Origin: Moniliella sp. 'wahieum'
Lineage: Eukaryota > Basidiomycota > Moniliellomycetes > Moniliellales > Moniliellaceae
Direction of reading: 5' to 3'
Length of the DNA stretch: 64,000 nucleotides
Assembly: GCA_003971905.1 (NCBI GenBank)
Contig: RSEE01000005.1
Span: 930,001-994,000 of the forward strand
Part shown: positions 1 through 11,900 of the stretch, in pieces
Numbering within the stretch: the stretch's first letter is position 1
Layout: each line of letters starts with the position of its first letter
Program-made: the position numbers and the translations under genes
Notes under the pieces: generated by a model
Told to the model about the DNA's origin: nothing
Databases searched by the model: none
The model's input: only the letters and a program-made list of their open reading frames with translations

Positions 1-1492
1 AAACGCATCGAAGGTAGTGCTACATGGCCAGAAATCTGAAGCTTCAAGCTTAGCGCTTATTGGCGCTTTGAAGAGGCGGCCCGTCTGAGATGAACTCTAT
101 TGAGCAGGACAAAGAGAGGGGGAGGCAGTAGCGGACAACTCTGCCGTCACTCCGCCGGCTGAGCTCAGCCTGCGGGAGGATATGTCCTGTAGTAGTGGTC
201 AGCAGAATTGTGGTTGCGCTTATAACCGACCTATTTCCTCGTCTTCACCCTTGGCAGTCACTCTTCCTTGTCCTCTCTCCACACTGGCCGAAAGGGCCGA
301 CGCCACAAATGTTGGGGGCCACGTAGACACTTCTCATCAGCATCAGCCTTCAAGCTGCTCAGCGCGCTCAGCCAGCTTCACATGAAGCTTGAAGCTTGAA
401 GAGGCTCCACAGCCGCCGGGAGGAGAATGTGTGTCTGACGACGTTCAGCGTTTTCCCCACTTTCCTCCGACAGACCCACAAGTCGAGGGGTTCAGGGGCT
501 AGTGTGGACCAAACACTGGCGTATGCATGCATATCATCATGCTCCCCCATTAGGCTGACCTCAGGTCTGTGATGCCGCCGGGATGGGGGAGCAGCAGGTA
601 GCACAACTACGGGACGGTGCCTGAAATACAAATGGCTAGCAGATGCACTGCTGTGGCGTGTATACCTGCTGAGCTGAGCGATGGTCCGGCCTCCCCCGGC
701 CTGAGCCTCAGGTCTCACCGCACCAGGCAATATATATCCGCGCCGCCACAGGGACTTCAAGCTCACAGGCTCAGACTCAGGCCCTGTCCGGCTCGCTCTC
801 ACTTGGGTCATATATTCAATGCCAACAGATTTAATTGTCAGCGCTGTCCTCAACTTTTACTACGCCTTGTCCCAGCCTGCTTCTACTGCACTCATCGATC
901 ATCGATCATCACTAATCCCGCCGGGTGTCTGTACTGCTGTGCCTCGTGTGGAGCTTGCCGCGCCCCCCACATCTGTTTCCCCTTCAGTGAACCTTGAACA
1001 GCCGTTCCTGGGTCTTCGTTAGTTTGTATATCAGTACCGGTCTTCTATAGTATCAGCTCTTAACGTGTTAACCACACCCGCAGGTTCCTTTATCACCACC
1101 ACCACAGCCGTGTTACGGTTGCATCCTACTTTTCTCAGGGCTATACCAGCATGCCGCAGATCTTGCACTCCTTCCGCAACCAAAGGACGTCGCGTCCTCC
1201 CAGGACGGCCACGTGCCCGAAGGGTGAAGAGACCAAGCCGGGCTTGCCCTCCATATTTCGTGCCGTTACGCGTACATATCCCCTTTCTGTGCTCTCCCTT
1301 ATTGATGGTCTGCAGAGAGCGCGTGCTGATTTTAGTATACAGCTGGAGGGCACACCCTTGATACATCGCAACCGGCATTCCCCGTATTCCATCGGTACGC
1401 ACCTTCCGCCCTGCAGCCCCTCTTTCTCTGCAGCTGTTGTACCACAACAACCATAAACTAACTGTTGTTTATACCCCTCCCTCCACCAACAG
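1..1492. other. Upstream spacer, no supported gene
   Basis: No conserved protein is seen in any frame. It has short palindromic AAGCTT-type repeats near positions 39-56 and 386-403, and an overlapping ATCGATC run near 895-912. The last 100-200 bases probably hold the 5' exon(s) of the GPR1/FUN34 gene, because the first recognisable exon starts right after an acceptor-like CAACAG at 1487-1492. Confidence 0.4.
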
Positions 1493-2251
1493 GAAGTTCG
1501 CTTCTCCCTCGCCTCTTGGTCTTTTCGCCTTTGCCACCACCACCTTCATCCTCTCGCTTTTCAACGTGGGAGCTAGGGGTGTCAGTCACCCCAACCTGAT
1601 TGTTGCCCCTGCCCTGGCAACCGGAGGACTGGCACAGCTAATCGCCGGCATCTGGGAGTTCGCGTCGGGTATGTCCATTCGTTCATATCCTTTGTCTCCT
1701 ATTCACCGAATACGACAAGATGACGCTGACTCTCTTTTCTGTTGCGTTTGCCAATGCGCTTTTCTCTTCCTTCCTTTTCTACACAGGTAATACATTTGGC
1801 GCTACAGCCTTCTGCATGGTACGCATTCACTGTCCTGATAACCAACGCCATGGTAACATGCTGACTCTCATTGTCCACAGTACGGGAGCTTTTGGGTTGG
1901 GTTTGCCATCATCTTTATCCCTTGGTTTGGCATCCAAGGTGGCGTCCCCGCAGACGAACTGGATTCGAGCATTGGGATCTTCCTTGCCACCTGGTTCATC
2001 GTCACATTCATCTTACTCTTTGCTACGCTGCGGCTTCGCTGGCCCTCTTTTCTGTGATCGCATCGCTCACCATCACGTTTCTCTTGCTCTTCTGCCACTA
2101 CTTGTCGGGCAATTCACACGTGGGTACCGCAGGCGGCGCCTTTGGCATCCTATGCTCAGCATGTGCCTTCTACACTGCCGCCACGGGCGTCATCACTGCC
2201 GACACGTCCCTCTTTGTCCTCCCAGCCGGCGATTTGACCCGCAAAGACTAA
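1493..2251 (+). CDS. GPR1/FUN34/YaaH family acetate or ammonium transporter (5' end not found)
   Basis: Plasma-membrane protein of the acetate uptake/ammonia export (Ato) family, six helices. Three exons fit: 1493-1668, 1787-1818 and 1881-2251, with GTATGT/CACAG and GTACGC/CACAG intron borders and matching phases. Family signatures appear in order: a PSPLGLFAFATTTFILSLFN segment for helix 1, GLAQLIAGIWEFASG, then GNTFGATAF across the second exon, YGSFWVGFAIIFIPWFGI, and AGGAFGILCSACAFYTAATG near the end, closing with SLFVLPAGDL. The frame slips by one base near 2030-2033, between FATLR and SLALFSV; the protein match continues directly, so one base appears to be missing. The N-terminus lies on one or more upstream exons I cannot place. 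Family assignment is secure. The substrate (acetate or ammonium) is inferred from the family only. Confidence 0.85.
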
Positions 2252-4367
2252 CCACAGTGTTCTCACTCGCTCTCGTTCCGGGCTTGTTCTCTCTCGCTTA
2301 ATTGTACGATCGCGGTTCTCTCTTCACCTCTACTTGGCCTCCTCCCCCCCGCGCGCCTCCCCCTTCTCGCCATCCCTTCCCAACTTTTTTATATAATCTT
2401 GCCTCCATTGCTTGCTATTGCACTGTGGAACGACATAATACCAGTTCGGCTTCATTTATAACGGCGGTAGAGGACAGCTACAGGCGTCAGTTCATCATGT
2501 CTGTGCATGAGTTATATACACAACACCTCCCTATCTTGTGTAAACATTGACGTTCCCCCCTTGTCGCGCCCCCTTGCGTTGCTAGATACACAACACCCTG
2601 TGGCCCCTCGGGACGAGAAGTGCATGGATTTTCTTTCCCCGGACGACCCAGACTGCCACCAGATGGACTAGCACATACCCCTCCTTCGATTGCTTTCCTC
2701 AACCTTTCATATAGTGTGCGTCCTCGTCACCCACCTTTTCGCCCCACGGGAGAGACCACCCTATTCCTTCTGGCTTAAATACCTCCGTTACGACGGCAGA
2801 CACCAACCAACCCCCATGCGGCATGGAGCAAAGGCAATCAACGGTTCCGCGCGATGGCTAATGGTTGTGGTACAGTATGGGTGTTGCGGCCTCCGGGTCG
2901 AACGGCCCCGGCAGGTTCCGGTCCGCTGGGCCCTAGTCTCATTTCGCGAGAGGATGCTGCGAGGTGCTCGCCGCTGCTTTTGGCGTTTGCCTTGCCTTGC
3001 CTTGCCTTGTCTCTGTTGTCTCCCTTACGGCGCGTTGATCGTTGAACGTTGATTGTTTTGGCATACTATCATGATGATGTCACAGGAGAGGGAGCACGAT
3101 GTGTGCGTGCGCCAAAGGAGACCTATAACCTGCATCGGGTTCTTCAGGTCCGCTCAGCGCTCAGCCTCAGCTGCCTTTTGTTCTCGTAACGCGTAGCGCG
3201 TAATGCGTAAACGCACGTGCGGGCCTGGGATTGGTTCAGAGGCGAAGGTGGAACGTTTGCAACCTTGTCTGGTAAGGAAATGGGAGGCGGCAAATGCATC
3301 ATCGATCATGGATCGATCATGCATCATGCATCACAGTCGGGTGTCTGTGTCATGCCATTTCTAGCCCATTGCCGTCCTGAGCCGCGGAGGGGGGCAAGTC
3401 GAACAGACTGAGCAGGCCGAATCCGCTGCGGGGGACGCGGGCAGCGCCAGTTTTGCGGGGGCTGGGACGGGAGCAGTGTGGGCGCAGAATGAGCTGAGCC
3501 GCTGAGCCGCGGTATCAGAGGGTATCCGCGGCTGAGTCGAGCCTGTGGGGGCTGCTGAGGTGTAGCAGGTGTGGCAGGTCTGGCCCCGGCGGCGGGAGAC
3601 CGTAGGGGAGAGATAGATAGTAGAGCGACCGGACCCGATCTAGATTCGATATGTTCTTGCTATTAGGGAGGAGTAAAAGGCCTAAGAGTTGGCGCGGCTG
3701 GATTTTTGACTCTTGCCAAGCGCAGGCTGGGCAGTTCGGAAGGGGATACGCGGGTACGCAAACACGGGTGCGTCGCCTGCCTCCCAGTAATCCTTGGCCG
3801 TCTCGTGTGCCCCCGGTGCTGTGCATCCTTTGATGGATGGCATGTGGCTGGATTGGGTTTGGCCAGGGCAGGCCAGTGCTGTTGGTTGTTGCGATCGACG
3901 GAGCTGGGAGCTGAGATCGAGGGAGTGTGGGATGGCTGATCGATCGATGATCTGACGCCCTTTAAACACATTCTCAAAATCACCTGCCCACAACGTCATC
4001 AACGTCATTGCTGTAGGGCCCGTTCGCGCCGCTTTAACCGGCACAATATGGTCTGGGCCAGCTGGGCCACCCAAGGTCACACAGTTCTTCTGCCGCCACC
4101 GGACGGGGGCCCGGCATTCTGTGATCGGGATTCGGAGCGCTGAAGCTCGGAAGGGAGAGAGGAGAGAGGGAGGATGCGTGGGGTCACTCTTCATTTTGGC
4201 AATAGAGCCCCAGCACTTAGCCAGTCTCTTTCTCTGCCGACTCTTTCCGTCTGGGGGTCTAGGTGCCTCAGGCGAGGCCTCAGCTCTGGCGCCAGTCGGC
4301 CTTGCGGCTTCTTGACTACCACCACCCTCCCCATTATCCCCTCTAACATCTCATCTCTTCCCATCTA
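2252..4367. other. Spacer, no supported gene
   Basis: Open frames here are short, overlap on both strands and resemble nothing I know. There is low-complexity pyrimidine-rich sequence after the transporter stop, a small CCTTG repeat near 2991-3010, and a cluster of GATCGATCATGCATCATGCATC motifs near 3296-3335. The stretch just before 4368 is pyrimidine-rich, as expected for a fungal promoter or leader. Confidence 0.35.
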
Positions 4368-4911
4368 ATGTCGACCATCGAAGAAGCACGCCAAGCCGCC
4401 AGCGCTGAGGCCCTGGCCGAGGCCCACGCCGCCACCGAGGCTGCTGCCCAGGAAGCCACGCAGGCCGAACGCGAAGCCAAGCTGGCCTCGGCCAAGGCCG
4501 ACTGGGCCGACTTGAAGGACAAGTGAGTCTCCCTTCTCCCCCCCCCCCTTTCCCCCCGGCCTCTTGCGTGTATGTGCCCAGGTGTGGGATGGCTAATCTC
4601 TCGCTGCCTCTTTTGCTCGTTTGATTAATAGGGCGGCCGCGACGGAATCCAAGATCAGTTCGTCGCTCCACTCGGCATGGACCACGTTTAGTACGACGCC
4701 TACCTACTGGGTTTCTGCTCTGGGTGCGGTCAACCTGTTGCTGCTCGGCGGTTTGGGCGGGTGGGCGTACACGCGCAAAGAGCAGGTCCAAAAGGTCGAC
4801 CCGCCCGTTGTCGCCGGCGCGGCGGTCGCGCTGGCGGCGTTGTTGGGCGCAGAAGGGTATGCGGCAACGACCAAAGCCAAGCAACAGTCGGGAAAGTCCA
4901 AGCAGGCTTGA
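4368..4911 (+). CDS. Small two-helix membrane protein, OM14-like (mitochondrial outer membrane)
   Basis: Two exons, 4368-4522 and 4632-4911, joined by a 109-nt intron (GTGAGT...TTAATAG), give an intact 144-residue protein. Residues 1-52 are an Ala/Glu/Lys-rich, strongly helical, probably coiled segment (EEARQAASAEALAEAHAA). Two hydrophobic helices follow, about 77-98 (YWVSALGAVNLLLLGGLGGW) and 111-130 (VVAGAAVALAALLGAEGYAA), with a basic linker between them and a Lys/Gln-rich tail. A charged N-terminal region followed by paired C-terminal helices is the layout of the fungal mitochondrial outer membrane protein OM14 C-terminal domain. That identity is a shape match rather than a clear motif match. 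The ATG choice is supported by the pyrimidine-rich leader and the length. The gene converges with the TPR-like gene on the other strand. Confidence 0.7.
4523..4631 (+). other. Spliceosomal intron of the OM14-like gene
   Basis: GTGAGT donor and TTAATAG acceptor, 109 nt, rich in C and T. Removing it restores one frame across AAG. It is one of the longer introns in the window. Confidence 0.8.
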
Positions 4912-5410
4912 AGCTTGAAGAAGCAAGTGCAGAATGCGGTATGGGTACTATCAATTAGCCACGCAACACAAATCCAATCTACTCCATCTAGTTCGCACCA
5001 AGGGCCTCTGGCTGGCCTTTTGCTTATAGTTTTGGCAGGGAGCGCAGGGAGGATCGTTGTGCGGCTGGTTGCAGTTTATCGGTCAAGGTACGCAAACTCT
5101 CAAGGCAAATATCCCTAATTACGCCCTATACACACTTTCCTGGCCAGTAGATCCACGGAACGCATTCTAATAGCAACTAATCAGGGCCTTTTGATCAGTC
5201 TTTGATAACGGTCACGATGCATTCTTCCAGGGAGGTGATTGGAGTTGGTGAGCGTTTTGGGAAAGGAACAAGAATAGCGTTGCAAAGGGGTTATTAATGG
5301 TTGGTGCTCGACGCTGCTAGAACCAAATCCCTTACCACACGATTTCGTCCCCAACCGATCCGTTACTAGTTACTTCTTTCCATCCCGTGCGAGCGCCAGC
5401 GCAATTTCAC

Positions 5411-7235
5411 TCAGCAACACCGACGCCGATTCGCGCGTGCCGTGGGGATGGGGTCCTCGGGCGGGGTAGGGTTGACGACATGCGCTTCCGTCAGGGGGGC
5501 CCGCGCCGCAATCGGGGTCGCTGCCGCTTCGGCCGCCTGATACAACCCCTTTGCTTGTTCCTTCGCCGTCTTGTCCCCCTGCGCTTGGGCGGCCAAGGTG
5601 CGACCCAGGGCAAAGAGCAGCCCAGCCTCAGCCAACTTACACTCGTCCAGTGTCTCGGCCGAAACGACGGGCGCAGCCGGCAGCGGGACGTTCGACGTGG
5701 ACAGCGGTGCGACCGAGCCTTTCCCTACCGTCGTCACCGGGTCGGGCGAAGGAGGAATGCCCACTTCCGCCTCGGTCGCACGGACGAGCGCCAAGCCGTC
5801 CCGCGCGGAAGCGAGCGCACGAGCATGCAGCTCCGTCTGTCGCACGCCTGCCTCAGCCTTGGTCTTGCCCTGCTGCTGCCACGGCCGGTCGGCCGCGGCG
5901 AGCAAAACGTTGACTAGATTGTAGAACAGCACACCGGCGTGGCACTTGGTCTCGGTGGTGAGCTCGGGCAGGAGCGCCTGCGGCGCAACAACGTCCAGCT
6001 GGGCTTGGGCCAACGGCGTGGTGACCGGCGGCTCGGTCAGGGGCGCAGCGTGGGCAAGCGGCGAGCGCAGCAAACTAATCGCATGATTGTACAGCTGGGC
6101 CGCGCTCGGGATGCCCGCGCGACGAGTAAAAGGTCGCGAGGGATTCCAGAGCGGTGCCCAAGTCCGTGCTCTCTGCCCAGGTCGGGATTAAGGTGCTGCA
6201 ATGGCGTATAGGCCGTCTTGAGCGGCGCCTGCACCCCGCTCTGACCCTCAGGGGGCACGTAGGAAGTAGGATGGGCCAGCGGGACCGGCTCGCCACGCGG
6301 AGGCTCGGGGCCTTCCGCGCCTACGCCTTGGCCCCACTTGCCGCGGTCACACGGGCGCCATGAGCGTCGGGAGGCAGAGCAAGCGGGAACATGTGCTGCA
6401 CCGCCCAGCATAATACTCGTCGGCCAGGTCATCCATGTCGGCCACACGCGGGTACCGTCCTTGTTGGCTTGTTGCGACGGCAAGGTGAATTTGCCGCTGG
6501 AAGCCATGTCGCCCAGTTTCTTGGCCAACGCCACGGCCCGCATCGTGTCAGCCGGAGTAGCTTGTTGGACCGACAAGGGTCCAGCACGGATCAGCTCCTC
6601 AAACGCAGCTTGGAACGTGGTAAACGCCTCGATGTACTTGCCCGAAAAACTCCAGCGCCGTGCCACGGCCCACCGCAATGGCCGACAATTGGCCAACACA
6701 TCTTCGGGCGAATTGGCCAGGCGGGGAAAGAAGCCCGTGTCACCGGCAGCCTTGCGGGCGGCCTCTGGGCTTGCTCATAGTACGTCTCGGCCGCGGCAAA
6801 GTCGCCCTTGCGTCAGCACGCGGCCGCTTCCCTCAGCGGCGTCGCACCGACTTGGGCACGGCGAGCCCAGCAAGTAGTACAGGTCCAAAAGACCCACGGC
6901 CTCGAGGACAAAGGCAAGCTCAGCAGACTACGGGCAGCAAGGCGGCAAGGCAGTCAGCAACAGAAACTGCGCCAGGAACAAGCGGGTATGGGGTTACGTA
7001 CGAGAGCACCATCCACGCCGCCCATTGATCCTGGGGGGGGCGGGGGCTGGAAGTTGCCATCGTCGCGCTGGGAAACGGTGGCGGGGTGGGCAACGCGCAG
7101 GCGGGGGGCCGGCAAGAGAGGGTGGGGCACGAGGCGAGAGGGGAGGATGGCGGGGGCGGGCGACGCACGGGCGGCCGAGGCGAGCACGGCAGTGGACAAG
7201 ACGCGGCGGGAAAGAGGCAGCCGGCGCGGGAGCAT
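5411..7235 (-). CDS. Mitochondrial TPR-like helical-repeat protein, frame-broken
   Basis: The proposed start at 7235 opens a typical mitochondrial presequence: MLPRRLPLSRRVLSTAVLAS, rich in Arg, Ser and Ala with no acids. Downstream, helical-repeat segments appear one after another but in different frames: GDFAAAETYYEQAQ near 6810-6770, GKYIEAFTTFQAAFEEL near 6640-6590, LSVQQATPADTMRAVALAKKL, then CHAGVLFYNLVNVLLAAAD and ECKLAEAGLLFALGRTLAAQ near 5640-5590. These have the small-large-aromatic spacing of tetratricopeptide repeats. The frame changes near 6900, 6700, 6400 and 6070. I read these as indels or unplaced short introns, not as separate genes. The exact family is not identified; a matrix-facing TPR protein (TTC19-like or another) is possible. 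The end at 5411 is the stop of the last open segment. Confidence 0.5.
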
Positions 7236-8725
7236 GGCGGGCAGGAGGTGGAGGAAGGGAGAGAAGCAGGCGGAAGCAGGCGGGATCGGCTTCTCGGTTG
7301 TCTGTCTGGCCTGGCTGAGGCGCACCAGCAAAATGGATCGAAGCGAGCCCGACCGCCGATCCCGTTCGTTGCATGCGTTCCATCATCACCATCACCTGTG
7401 CCCTCCCCCTCGCGCCCAAGGAGCCAGCCGCGCAACCTTCATCCGTCTCAAGACACGCACATGCACAACTGGCCACTGCCCCCGCGCTGCCCCCACTCTG
7501 CGTGCACAGACCACCACCAGCACCGCCTCTCGAACTCTCCCGTGCCATGGCCATCAGTGCGAAGAAGTGACGTCACAGTGCATGTCCCGCTCCCCCAAAG
7601 CCAAAGCCGCCGGACAAGGCGGCTTCGCTGAGCGGGTCCGTGCTGAGCTCAGCCGGGCTCAGCTGAGGCGCTGCCTGACACGTCCTGGCACTGCACCCCG
7701 TGATGATCAATCGATCGCTGATCCCGCCTCTCGTCGGCGCTTGGTCGCACGTGGCCTCCTACCCTACCCTTGGATCTTGGATGTTACCGGGTATCGGCGT
7801 AGCGCGTACCCGACCCCTCCCGTCAGCCCTCCCGTTCGGGCGCGCTTCGTAGCCGGTCCTCTCCGGCCATAGCAGGCGCATTTCGGATGGCACTGCTGCG
7901 TCTGTACCGGGGGCCATCCAGGCCGCACGACTTGACCCGAATCGCTCTGCATATGGGTGATGCATGATGCATGATGCATGATGCATGATGCATGATGCAT
8001 GATGCGACCGGGGCCGATGGTGCGATGGTGCGGGCCGATGAGCCTCATCGATCATCGATCATCGTTGAGCTCAGCCTGAGTGCACAGGCTGAGCGGCTGA
8101 GCTAACCGGATCATCGATCATCGACCATTCAATATTCATCATGCATCTTCCGGTCCGCCGCGCACGTTCACAATAAGCACCCCAGCCGTCGGCAACTTGA
8201 TGCGCCCAACACCATGCGCGCCGTCTCCCGTTCGCCCTTGTTCTTGACATATGCGGTGCATCTTGCCCTCTTTAATTGATCTCGCATCCACAGGTACACT
8301 ACACGCTCTTAACACATCCAGAGAGAAAACAAGGCAATAGATGATGGAATTGGGGAAAAGTCGAGGCATAAGAGGGACTGGGTCCAACGGTCATATAGAG
8401 GCTTTTCTCGGAAAAGATACAACAGGGCCACCTCCGACGCAAAGGAAGGGATAGCGCTTGGGATGCTTGATTCGGACACATAAAACGAAACATAGAGGCC
8501 GCAGCGCGCACACATGTGCAAACCCGACAACTGGCATATTGGCAGGACAAACCAAAGTGTAGAGGAGCCGGAGCGCACCGTCTGAGGCAGGCGCATTTAC
8601 TACCATGATAGAGAACGGTTAGCCTCCATCTTGCTTTCGAAGGTCCAGCAAGAGCCGAAGAAAGGGACGTATACACACCACAGCATGGATGCTCATATCA
8701 GCAGGGTTCAAAGGAATCCCATCCC
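7236..8725. other. Spacer with TGATGCA tandem repeat
   Basis: No supported gene. It contains GC-rich sequence upstream of the TPR-like gene, CTGAGC/GCTCAG palindromic clusters near 7640-7675 and 8066-8102, a TGATGCA tandem array at about 7959-8006, and overlapping ATCGATC runs near 8045-8065 and 8110-8125. The remainder (8140-8690) has only short unrelated open frames. Confidence 0.4.
7959..8006. repeat. Heptamer tandem repeat, unit TGATGCA
   Basis: Between six and seven near-perfect copies of the 7-base unit TGATGCA in a row. The same word occurs in two- or three-copy clusters elsewhere (about 3305-3335, 9300-9320, 9687-9712, 54360-54381), so this is a recurrent microsatellite-like word in this genome. 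Confidence 0.85.
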
Positions 8726-8917
8726 TTAAGCCCAAGGCGAGCGGAGGGGGGAGCGGCCAGACAGACGGCGGCCCTTGCTGGCGTTCGCCGCCGCTTGGAC
8801 TTGGGCAGGCGTGGGCTTTTGGGCCGAGGACTTGGCCAACGAAGCCTGGTTGGCCGTCTTGGGCAGGCGCAGCGTAGCGCGCGAGCCGTAGTTGCGGAGG
8901 ACAGTCGAGGCGAACAT
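8726..8917 (-). CDS. Small protein with mitochondrial-type N-terminus, unrecognised
   Basis: A 63-residue open frame starting MFASTVLRNYGSRATLRL: basic, hydroxylated, without acidic residues, as in a mitochondrial presequence. It is followed by an Ala/Gln/Lys-rich stretch (SAQKPTPAQVQAAANASKG). After about residue 48 the composition becomes Arg/Ser/Pro-rich, and another frame continues equally well, so the C-terminus may be wrong (frame break or intron). It could be a small respiratory-chain or ATP synthase subunit, but I see no family motif. The TATA-like sequence TTTATACT, upstream on the opposite strand near 9001-9010, is only weak support. Confidence 0.35.
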   Translation of the reverse strand: MFASTVLRNYGSRATLRLPKTANQASLAKSSAQKPTPAQVQAAANASKGRRLSGRSPLRSPWA

Positions 8918-11900
8918 GGTGTGGTTGGTGGGGCGAAGAGAGTAGAAGAGGGGAGGATGTGGTGGATGGGAGGTCGGGCGGTGGAGGGGGAGGGGGGCGA
9001 CTTTATACTGCTTGAGGTGTGTGTGCGTAGCCCCATGCCACAGCCCGATAGCAAGAGCGATAAGGCACGTGGGCAGTGTTCCCCGTGTTCAGGCCACCCG
9101 GTCGGCCAACCGGGCAGGGTGGGCCCAGGCTGGTAAGGGCGCGCACTGGCGTGGTGCTGCTGCACGGAGGGTGGGCGCGATGCATGATGTGCGGATGCAT
9201 GACGTCGATTCGCTTGGGGCGGGGTTTGCCAGGGGATGGCCAGCCATTGCCTGGCAGTGCATGCGCCCTTCTTCCCCGGAATTCGACGACACATTGACCC
9301 ATGATGCATGATGCATGACGCGAATGACGCGCATGACGCAATGACGCGTGATCATAACATGCCAGATTCACACATGGGCTAGTAGGCGGTAGGCCGTAGG
9401 GAGGAGGCATGATGCATGACCGTGGCCCCGGTGACTGGTGACCGGTGACCGGATTAGCACACCGCGGAAAAATAGAGTTGCGAGCTTGGCTTGTCCTGAG
9501 ATCTGGGACACCTACTGCCTGCCGCAGCTGCCCCAGGCTGCCCCCCCGGCCTTCCCCGCACTTTGGCCGAACCCGGGGGCCTATCCCACACGCCCGGCTG
9601 CTCGGGAGTTGTCGTGCCGGACAAGCAAAAGAGCCACTGTGGAATCGTTAATCAAGTCATCGATGCGACCATCGGCCATCGGCCATTGCATCATGCATCA
9701 TGCATCATCCATGCAGTTTCAAGCTTGCAAAAGGGCATTGCTATGTCCGTCGGCACCATTCACACGTCCCCCGCCCATTTCCATTTCCGTTCCCGGTCCT
9801 GGTACCGTGACAAGCTCCGCTCTGTTGTGCAATAGGCACCGGCGCCTCAGCCTCAGGCGCCTCAGGCCTGACTCATCATGCCCCAGGAGGCCTCACGCTG
9901 GGGCCCACAGGCGCGATCAGATATCCGGCCTCTTCCTAGAAGCATCTGTTGCTGGAACGTCGGCAGGCGGTAGCCACATCCATATTCGCTGCTGCGGGTG
10001 GGGTCCTTGTGCTGGGTTTCGATCTGACCGCCACCACCCAATCCAGTCCTAGTCAGAACTTTTCGAACTACTGATAAGGATAAAAAAGACTGCGCAATAT
10101 TAATAGCGTGCACAGCTTATTGGTACTCTCTGCACGTACGCATATAGCAGGCCCTTCAAGCTTCAAGCTAGCTTCAAAAGCTAGCTTCAAGCTTAATGAG
10201 CTTAATGCACCACCCCCCCTCTATCAGCATAGGCAGTGTAGATAGACACGAGATTGTGGTAGGCGTTACGCGCTGCGCGTTATCGCCGCCGTAGTCATCT
10301 ACAAATCGCCGCTGCTCTTCCACGATATATATGGAGACGCTGTTTGTACGTACCCACATCCCCCCGCGTTGCTTTTAGGTGTCAACAACGGATGGGCTTC
10401 AAATCTTTGGGACAGTGGACAGTTTGGAAGGCGACGCTACCGTGTAGGAAACCTTGGGATCTGGGGACGACGTTGAGCCACTGCGGGTGGCTTTTGTGTG
10501 TTTGTCACGTCGGTCCCATCAGTCCCTCGGTCAGAGGCCTATACGTTGTTTTCTCGCTTCTGGTTTTCTTATTGGCCCGCTGCCAGCCGTGACGACTTTT
10601 CTTGATGTTCCTCTGTAGCCGTTGTTGGTTTGATTGGACCAGAACACCACCACTGGTGCGGTTGCATCACCTCGAGGACCATCCGAACTCCAGGTCTCAG
10701 CTGCATCAACAGACGGGTGTATATCCTCACGTGCATCGTTCAGGGAATTTTATTGGGCTAAGATTGCCGTCGTCATGCGTGTCATTACTCCCACTGAGGG
10801 CATAGGAATGTAACTGGCCTGTGTAGTTGGTATTCCACGGTGCTATGTGATTACAAGTGGCCGCGGAAACATTACTCCCGTTGGTTGCAACGTCAAAACA
10901 TAAGGAGCTGGCTCACCTTGGGAGCGTCCCGTTGGAATTCGCGGTTCAGGTGGCCTGCCTGTTTGCGGCAACGTCAAACACATCCTGTGGATCGCAAACT
11001 CTGGCCTTAGCACGCACGAGAATGACATATCCATCGAGTGCAGCATCAGGCCTCAAACCCCACTATACTGCGTGCCTCTGTTCTCCAGAGTTGGTAGCAG
11101 GCCACTTCCAGAAACGGTACACGGAAGAGCCTCACGGCACTTTATTGGTTACGCTACACGAGGTACTAGATATTCCCCCACCCTTTCTTCAATGGGGCAA
11201 CAGGGCCAAGCAAGAATGGGACGCTTGAAGCGCACGCGAGAGACTTTTGCTGAAGGTTATATCGCGAACCTCATTTTTTCCCTTTACTACCTTGTCAATG
11301 GAACTTTCAAGAGACAGACCCCCGAACCTCGGTGTTTATCCATGCCAACCTGCGCCTCTGACGACTCGCGATGGCACTTCCCTTATATGTTGAAACATAT
11401 GCACAGCAGGACGCACACCCTTCTTGTTTTTGGCCGCGGGTACATGATGAGCGTGCCCTACTGTGTCACTGGTTATGAGGCGAAGAGAAGAGAGGATGCT
11501 GGTAGTGGTGGTGGTAGTGGGCATGGTATCATCCACTGTCAAGTTACAACACCAAATGGAGTGGAAGCCGAAAGGCGCTTGTACTCTGCATCTGTTCTGC
11601 TCACTGCCTCCTACCTCTGGCCAGACATATATATGCGCCTGCTTACAGATATAGCCTTGGGGGATCCAGCCGGATGGACGGTGCAATATTTCAACAGCGC
11701 CCCCATCGTAGCGGTTGATGGCGGGGAGGCGGAGAGGAATGCGGCCGAGGGGCAGAGACTGCTGTGGTGCGAGCGCGGCGCGGGGGCCGGGAATAGTAAT
11801 GGGGAGTGGTGGCAACGGCGCGGGGGGCCCCATTGACAGATTGGTTGGTTGCAAGGGGCTCGGCCAAGCCAGTGCTTTTTGTCGGCTGCGTCGCTGGGTG

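Noticed and set aside
6808-7872. 354-codon plus-strand open frame
   Set aside because: Arg/Gly-rich shadow of the 5' half and upstream region of the minus-strand mitochondrial TPR-like gene.
7959-8006. CRISPR-like array
   Set aside because: Repeats are 7 bases and contiguous with no spacers, and the organism is eukaryotic.
11072-11836. 254-codon plus-strand open frame
   Set aside because: No family motif, ordinary composition for open GC-rich spacer, no intron or promoter context, and equally long frames exist on the other strand.
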